Source: JAUYQE01 sp035289745
Lineage (GTDB): Archaea; Nanobdellota; Nanobdellia; Woesearchaeales; GW2011-AR9
DNA length: 7,289 bases
Assembly: GCA_035289745.1 (NCBI GenBank)
Contig: DATDWF010000073.1
Location: 1-7,289 of the forward strand
Reading direction: 5' to 3'
The position numbers and the translations under genes were made by a program. Within the stretch, counting starts at the first letter, position 1. The number at the start of each line of letters is the position of its first letter. Shown one piece after another: positions 5,683 to 7,289 of the stretch. The notes beneath the pieces are model-generated. The model was not told the DNA's origin and ran no database searches. It saw only the letters and a program-made list of their open reading frames with translations.

Positions 5683-5748
5683 TGTATGGTTTTTGAAGAG
5701 GAGTAATCGGGAGGCAACGAAAGGTGCATACTACAGAGGCAATAAATA

Positions 5749-5756
5749 TTTATATC
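5749..5756 (+). promoter_or_regulatory. TATA box for the small gene at 5777
   Basis: TTTATATC, behind AATAAATA, is centred about 25 nt before the ATG at 5777. It decides the start: the open frame continues upstream through the hairpin and the tRNA, but that part would lie ahead of the promoter. Confidence 0.6.
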
Positions 5757-5776
5757 CCCTAGTTATCGAAAACAAA

Positions 5777-6043
5777 ATGGCTCTTCCCACAGAGGCACTC
5801 AATGAACTGGCAGATAAGCTAGTTGAAATGCTACAAAGAAAAAGAGGGCTGGCTCCCGATATTGACCTTTCTAACTGGTGGGGAGATAGTGACATGTTTG
5901 GAATGGGCTCTTATCGCGCTGTAGCTGATCGTGCCATAGAACAAGGAAAGGTGATGCGGCTATATGTCGAAGGCTTTGATCCAGAAAAAGATGTTGATCA
6001 TGGGTTTAAAACGTGGTATGCTTTAACAAGCAAATATCGCTGA
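5777..6043 (+). CDS. Small unrecognised soluble protein, 88 residues
   Basis: I do not recognise this protein. It starts with an amphipathic helix (ALPTEALNELADKLVEMLQR, 2-21), followed by KRGLAPDIDLSNWWGDSDMF, SYRAVADRAIEQGKVMRLYVEG, and a tail rich in aromatic and charged residues (FKTWYALTSKYR). There is no signal peptide or membrane helix. The mixture of a Trp-Trp pair, acidic turns and a putative strand (VMRLYVEG) suggests a small folded domain. Third positions are A/T-rich compared with spt5 or ftsZ. The TATA box at 5749 predicts a leaderless monocistronic message. It converges with tatD with only 7 bp between the stops, and T5 at 6047-6051 may help end transcription. Confidence 0.65.
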   Translation: MALPTEALNELADKLVEMLQRKRGLAPDIDLSNWWGDSDMFGMGSYRAVADRAIEQGKVMRLYVEGFDPEKDVDHGFKTWYALTSKYR

Positions 6044-6050
6044 GTGTTTT

Positions 6051-6860
6051 TCAGCTGCGCCTCAGAAAAGCTCGTTCATAATTCTCCCAAATCTGCTCTG
6101 CAACTTTTTCTTCAGAAATCCTCTTAATCGCTGCAATTTTCTTTATCGTCTCCAGCACAAAAGCCGGCTCATTCTTCTGGCCGGGAAACGGGCTAAGCCA
6201 CGGCGCATCTGTTTCTGTCAGTAATTGCTTGAGATCAACTAGTTGGACCAGCATCTGAAAATGCTCCAATTTTACGATGTTCGGCGGGATGGAAAAGTAA
6301 AAGCCTTGGGCGGCTGCCCGGAGAATCAGCTTTTTGCTCCCACCAAAGCAATGCATATCGACGGGAATTTCGTTGCTCGGCAGCTCTTCTTCAAGGATAT
6401 CGATGCACTCGAGTTCTGCTTTGCGGGAATGGATGATGATGGGCTTCTTGAGCTTCTTGGCAAAGCGGATGATCTTCCGGAAGTTTTCAGCCTGCTGTTC
6501 TCCTGTGTCTTCTTTCTTCGCCCAATGAAAGTCCATGCCAATCTCTCCGATGGCCGTAATTTCTTTCTGGTGCTGCTGGAAGAAGGCAAATTCGTCGTCA
6601 AGATTGATCTTTTCCGTCTGCCGCGGCAAGCCAGTTTCCCCCTCCGATAAGCCCAAAGCGTCAATGGGATAGATGCCCAGGCTGGCTTTGATAATGGGAT
6701 GTTTTTTAGCAAGTTCTAAGACTTCTCTATTCGCCGGCGGATTCACGCCAGAAGTCAGGATAGCTTTCACACCAGCTTTTTCGGCGCGCCGGAGTACGGC
6801 GGGCAAATCATCTTTAAAGAGTGCATGGTTCAGGTGGCAATGGACATCGACGAGGTGCAT
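6051..6860 (-). CDS. tatD: TatD-family metal-dependent hydrolase (putative DNase)
   Basis: TatD proteins are TIM-barrel amidohydrolase-fold enzymes with two metals; several act as 3'-5' exonucleases or DNases in DNA repair or turnover. The 269-residue product is of normal length. It keeps all expected metal ligands: H7 and H9 (VDVHCHLN), E106 (GEIGMDFHW), H144 (IIHSRKAE), H170 (DMHCFGGS) and D218 (LLTETDAPWLSP). The TatD signature around GEIGMDF and TETDAPWL is clear. An insert at about 68-95 (ALGLSEGETGLPRQTEKINL) is longer than in compact bacterial forms. There is no signal peptide, so it acts in the cytoplasm. The gene is divergent from the 6933 gene, and a TATA element about 25 nt before the ATG predicts a leaderless message. 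The true nucleic-acid substrate is not shown by sequence. Confidence 0.93.
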   Translation of the reverse strand: MHLVDVHCHLNHALFKDDLPAVLRRAEKAGVKAILTSGVNPPANREVLELAKKHPIIKASLGIYPIDALGLSEGETGLPRQTEKINLDDEFAFFQQHQKEITAIGEIGMDFHWAKKEDTGEQQAENFRKIIRFAKKLKKPIIIHSRKAELECIDILEEELPSNEIPVDMHCFGGSKKLILRAAAQGFYFSIPPNIVKLEHFQMLVQLVDLKQLLTETDAPWLSPFPGQKNEPAFVLETIKKIAAIKRISEEKVAEQIWENYERAFLRRS

Positions 6861-6882
6861 TCACCAAGGAAGCAGCGTCGCA

Positions 6883-6888
6883 TTTAAA
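6883..6888 (-). promoter_or_regulatory. TATA box for tatD
   Basis: TTTAAA (minus-strand context ACTTTAAATG, preceded by a run of A) is centred about 25 nt before the tatD ATG at 6860. It is one half of a compact divergent promoter; the opposite TATA box lies only about 17 bp away. Confidence 0.55.
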
Positions 6889-6905
6889 GTTTTTTCCCCA
6901 AACTA

Positions 6906-6912
6906 TTTATAC
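6906..6912 (+). promoter_or_regulatory. TATA box for the 6933 gene
   Basis: TTTATAC, within CTATTTATACTC, is centred about 24 nt before the ATG at 6933, again a leaderless arrangement. It shares the 72-bp divergent region with the tatD promoter. Confidence 0.6.
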
Positions 6913-6932
6913 TCTGCTTCTTTCTTGCACTC

Positions 6933-7199
6933 ATGGCGCTTGACGATCTCGTTTTAACGAAAGAGATTTCATCTCTTGCCAGCCAGATAAATTCTGTTCC
7001 CCAAGAACTGCGGAATTTTGTTACCCGAAACTTTAATGGTGAGCAGTCTTTAGAATATTATAAAGGGCTTCTCCGGGGCTTTCTTTCGGCTGGTCCCGTG
7101 GGAAGTTTAGGAAAAACGGAGCAGCATCGCCGCCCCCTGATGGAGACGGCCATCTGCATTGCCTACGAGCTTATTGAGCGGGATATGCTGCCAGAATAG
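6933..7199 (+). CDS. Small unrecognised helical protein, 88 residues
   Basis: I do not recognise this protein. It appears mostly alpha-helical: DDLVLTKEISSLASQINSV (4-22), PQELRNFVTRNF (23-34), SLEYYKGLLRGFLSAG (39-54), a Gly/Ser turn (PVGSLGKTEQHRRP), and LMETAICIAYELIERDML (69-86). There is no signal peptide or obvious membrane helix; the hydrophobic faces suggest a small helical bundle or partner-binding protein. Its own TATA box supports the ATG at 6933. A TATA-like element and the start of another gene follow closely. It is probably a real gene, because promoter and frame agree and because it is divergent from tatD. Confidence 0.65.
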   Translation: MALDDLVLTKEISSLASQINSVPQELRNFVTRNFNGEQSLEYYKGLLRGFLSAGPVGSLGKTEQHRRPLMETAICIAYELIERDMLPE

Positions 7200-7216
7200 G
7201 GCTATCTCCCGAAATG

Positions 7217-7223
7217 TTTAAAT
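7217..7223 (+). promoter_or_regulatory. TATA-like box before the partial gene at the right edge
   Basis: TTTAAAT is centred about 26 nt before a GTG at 7246. The spacing matches the other leaderless promoters in this window and supports that GTG as a start. Confidence 0.45.
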
Positions 7224-7245
7224 CATCTGTATCCTTTCTGGGTTT

Positions 7246-7289
7246 GTGCCAGAAGTGGGAGAGCCTGTTCTTGAAGAAAAGATTTACCA
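7246..7289 (+). CDS. Partial gene start, possibly ribosomal protein L31e
   Basis: From the GTG the frame reads (M)PEVGEPVLEEKIY and then leaves the window. Archaeal L31e proteins begin with a short acidic segment followed by (E)E(R/K)IYTIPL, so EEKIY near residue 14 fits, but only five residues carry the resemblance. The TATA-like box at 7217 fits a leaderless start. The gene call is moderate and the product is a guess. Confidence 0.4.
   Translation, partial: MPEVGEPVLEEKIY

Noticed and set aside
5582..5776. Upstream open frame (65 codons) ahead of the 5777 gene, starting inside the tRNA
   Set aside because: It overlaps a well-folded tRNA and the post-tRNA hairpin, has low-complexity content unlike a domain, and the TATA box at 5749 predicts a start at 5777.
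1..7289. CRISPR array, transposon or integrase gene
   Set aside because: No regularly spaced direct repeats, no transposase or integrase motifs and no terminal inverted repeats with target duplications were seen.

Overview
The window looks like a piece of an archaeal chromosome, most likely from a DPANN-type lineage (Woesearchaeota or Pacearchaeota-like). Three things support this: an ftsZ - secE (Sec61 gamma) - spt5 (archaeal NusG) gene order, a long-type archaeal FKBP prolyl isomerase beside an archaeal-type cytidylate kinase relative, and A/T-rich TATA boxes centred about 24-28 nt upstream of most start codons, as in leaderless archaeal transcription. The lineage below the domain level is an inference.

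Left part (1-2932): a family 2 glycosyltransferase on the plus strand converges on a minus-strand gene for a membrane-anchored coiled-coil protein with a cysteine-rich C-terminus. A divergent promoter region (about 1446-1562) then drives a P-loop nucleotide kinase of the archaeal cytidylate kinase type, followed by a 235-residue FKBP with an inserted flap domain, which has its own TATA box.

Centre (2933-5466): ftsZ is the one gene here with a clear 5' leader and a Shine-Dalgarno-like site. It is followed by an unusually structured 252-bp intergenic region with several inverted repeats and a possible small transcript, then by a secE-spt5 operon. The ribosomal protein L11 gene that commonly follows spt5 in archaea is absent here. 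Its place is taken by an unrecognised, A/T-richer small gene, then tRNA-Gly(CCC), then a strong hairpin that carries the 16S rRNA 3'-end (anti-Shine-Dalgarno) sequence and an imperfect copy of the tRNA 3' end, then a second unrecognised small gene.

Right part (6044-7289): a minus-strand TatD-family metal-dependent hydrolase, a divergent unrecognised 88-residue protein, and the first 14 codons of a GTG-started gene whose start resembles ribosomal protein L31e.

Most of the window is housekeeping: protein secretion, transcription elongation, cell division, protein folding and nucleotide metabolism. I found no CRISPR array, transposon or recognisable defence system. The least explained parts are the ftsZ-secE intergenic region and the stretch from 5230 to 6043 around the tRNA.
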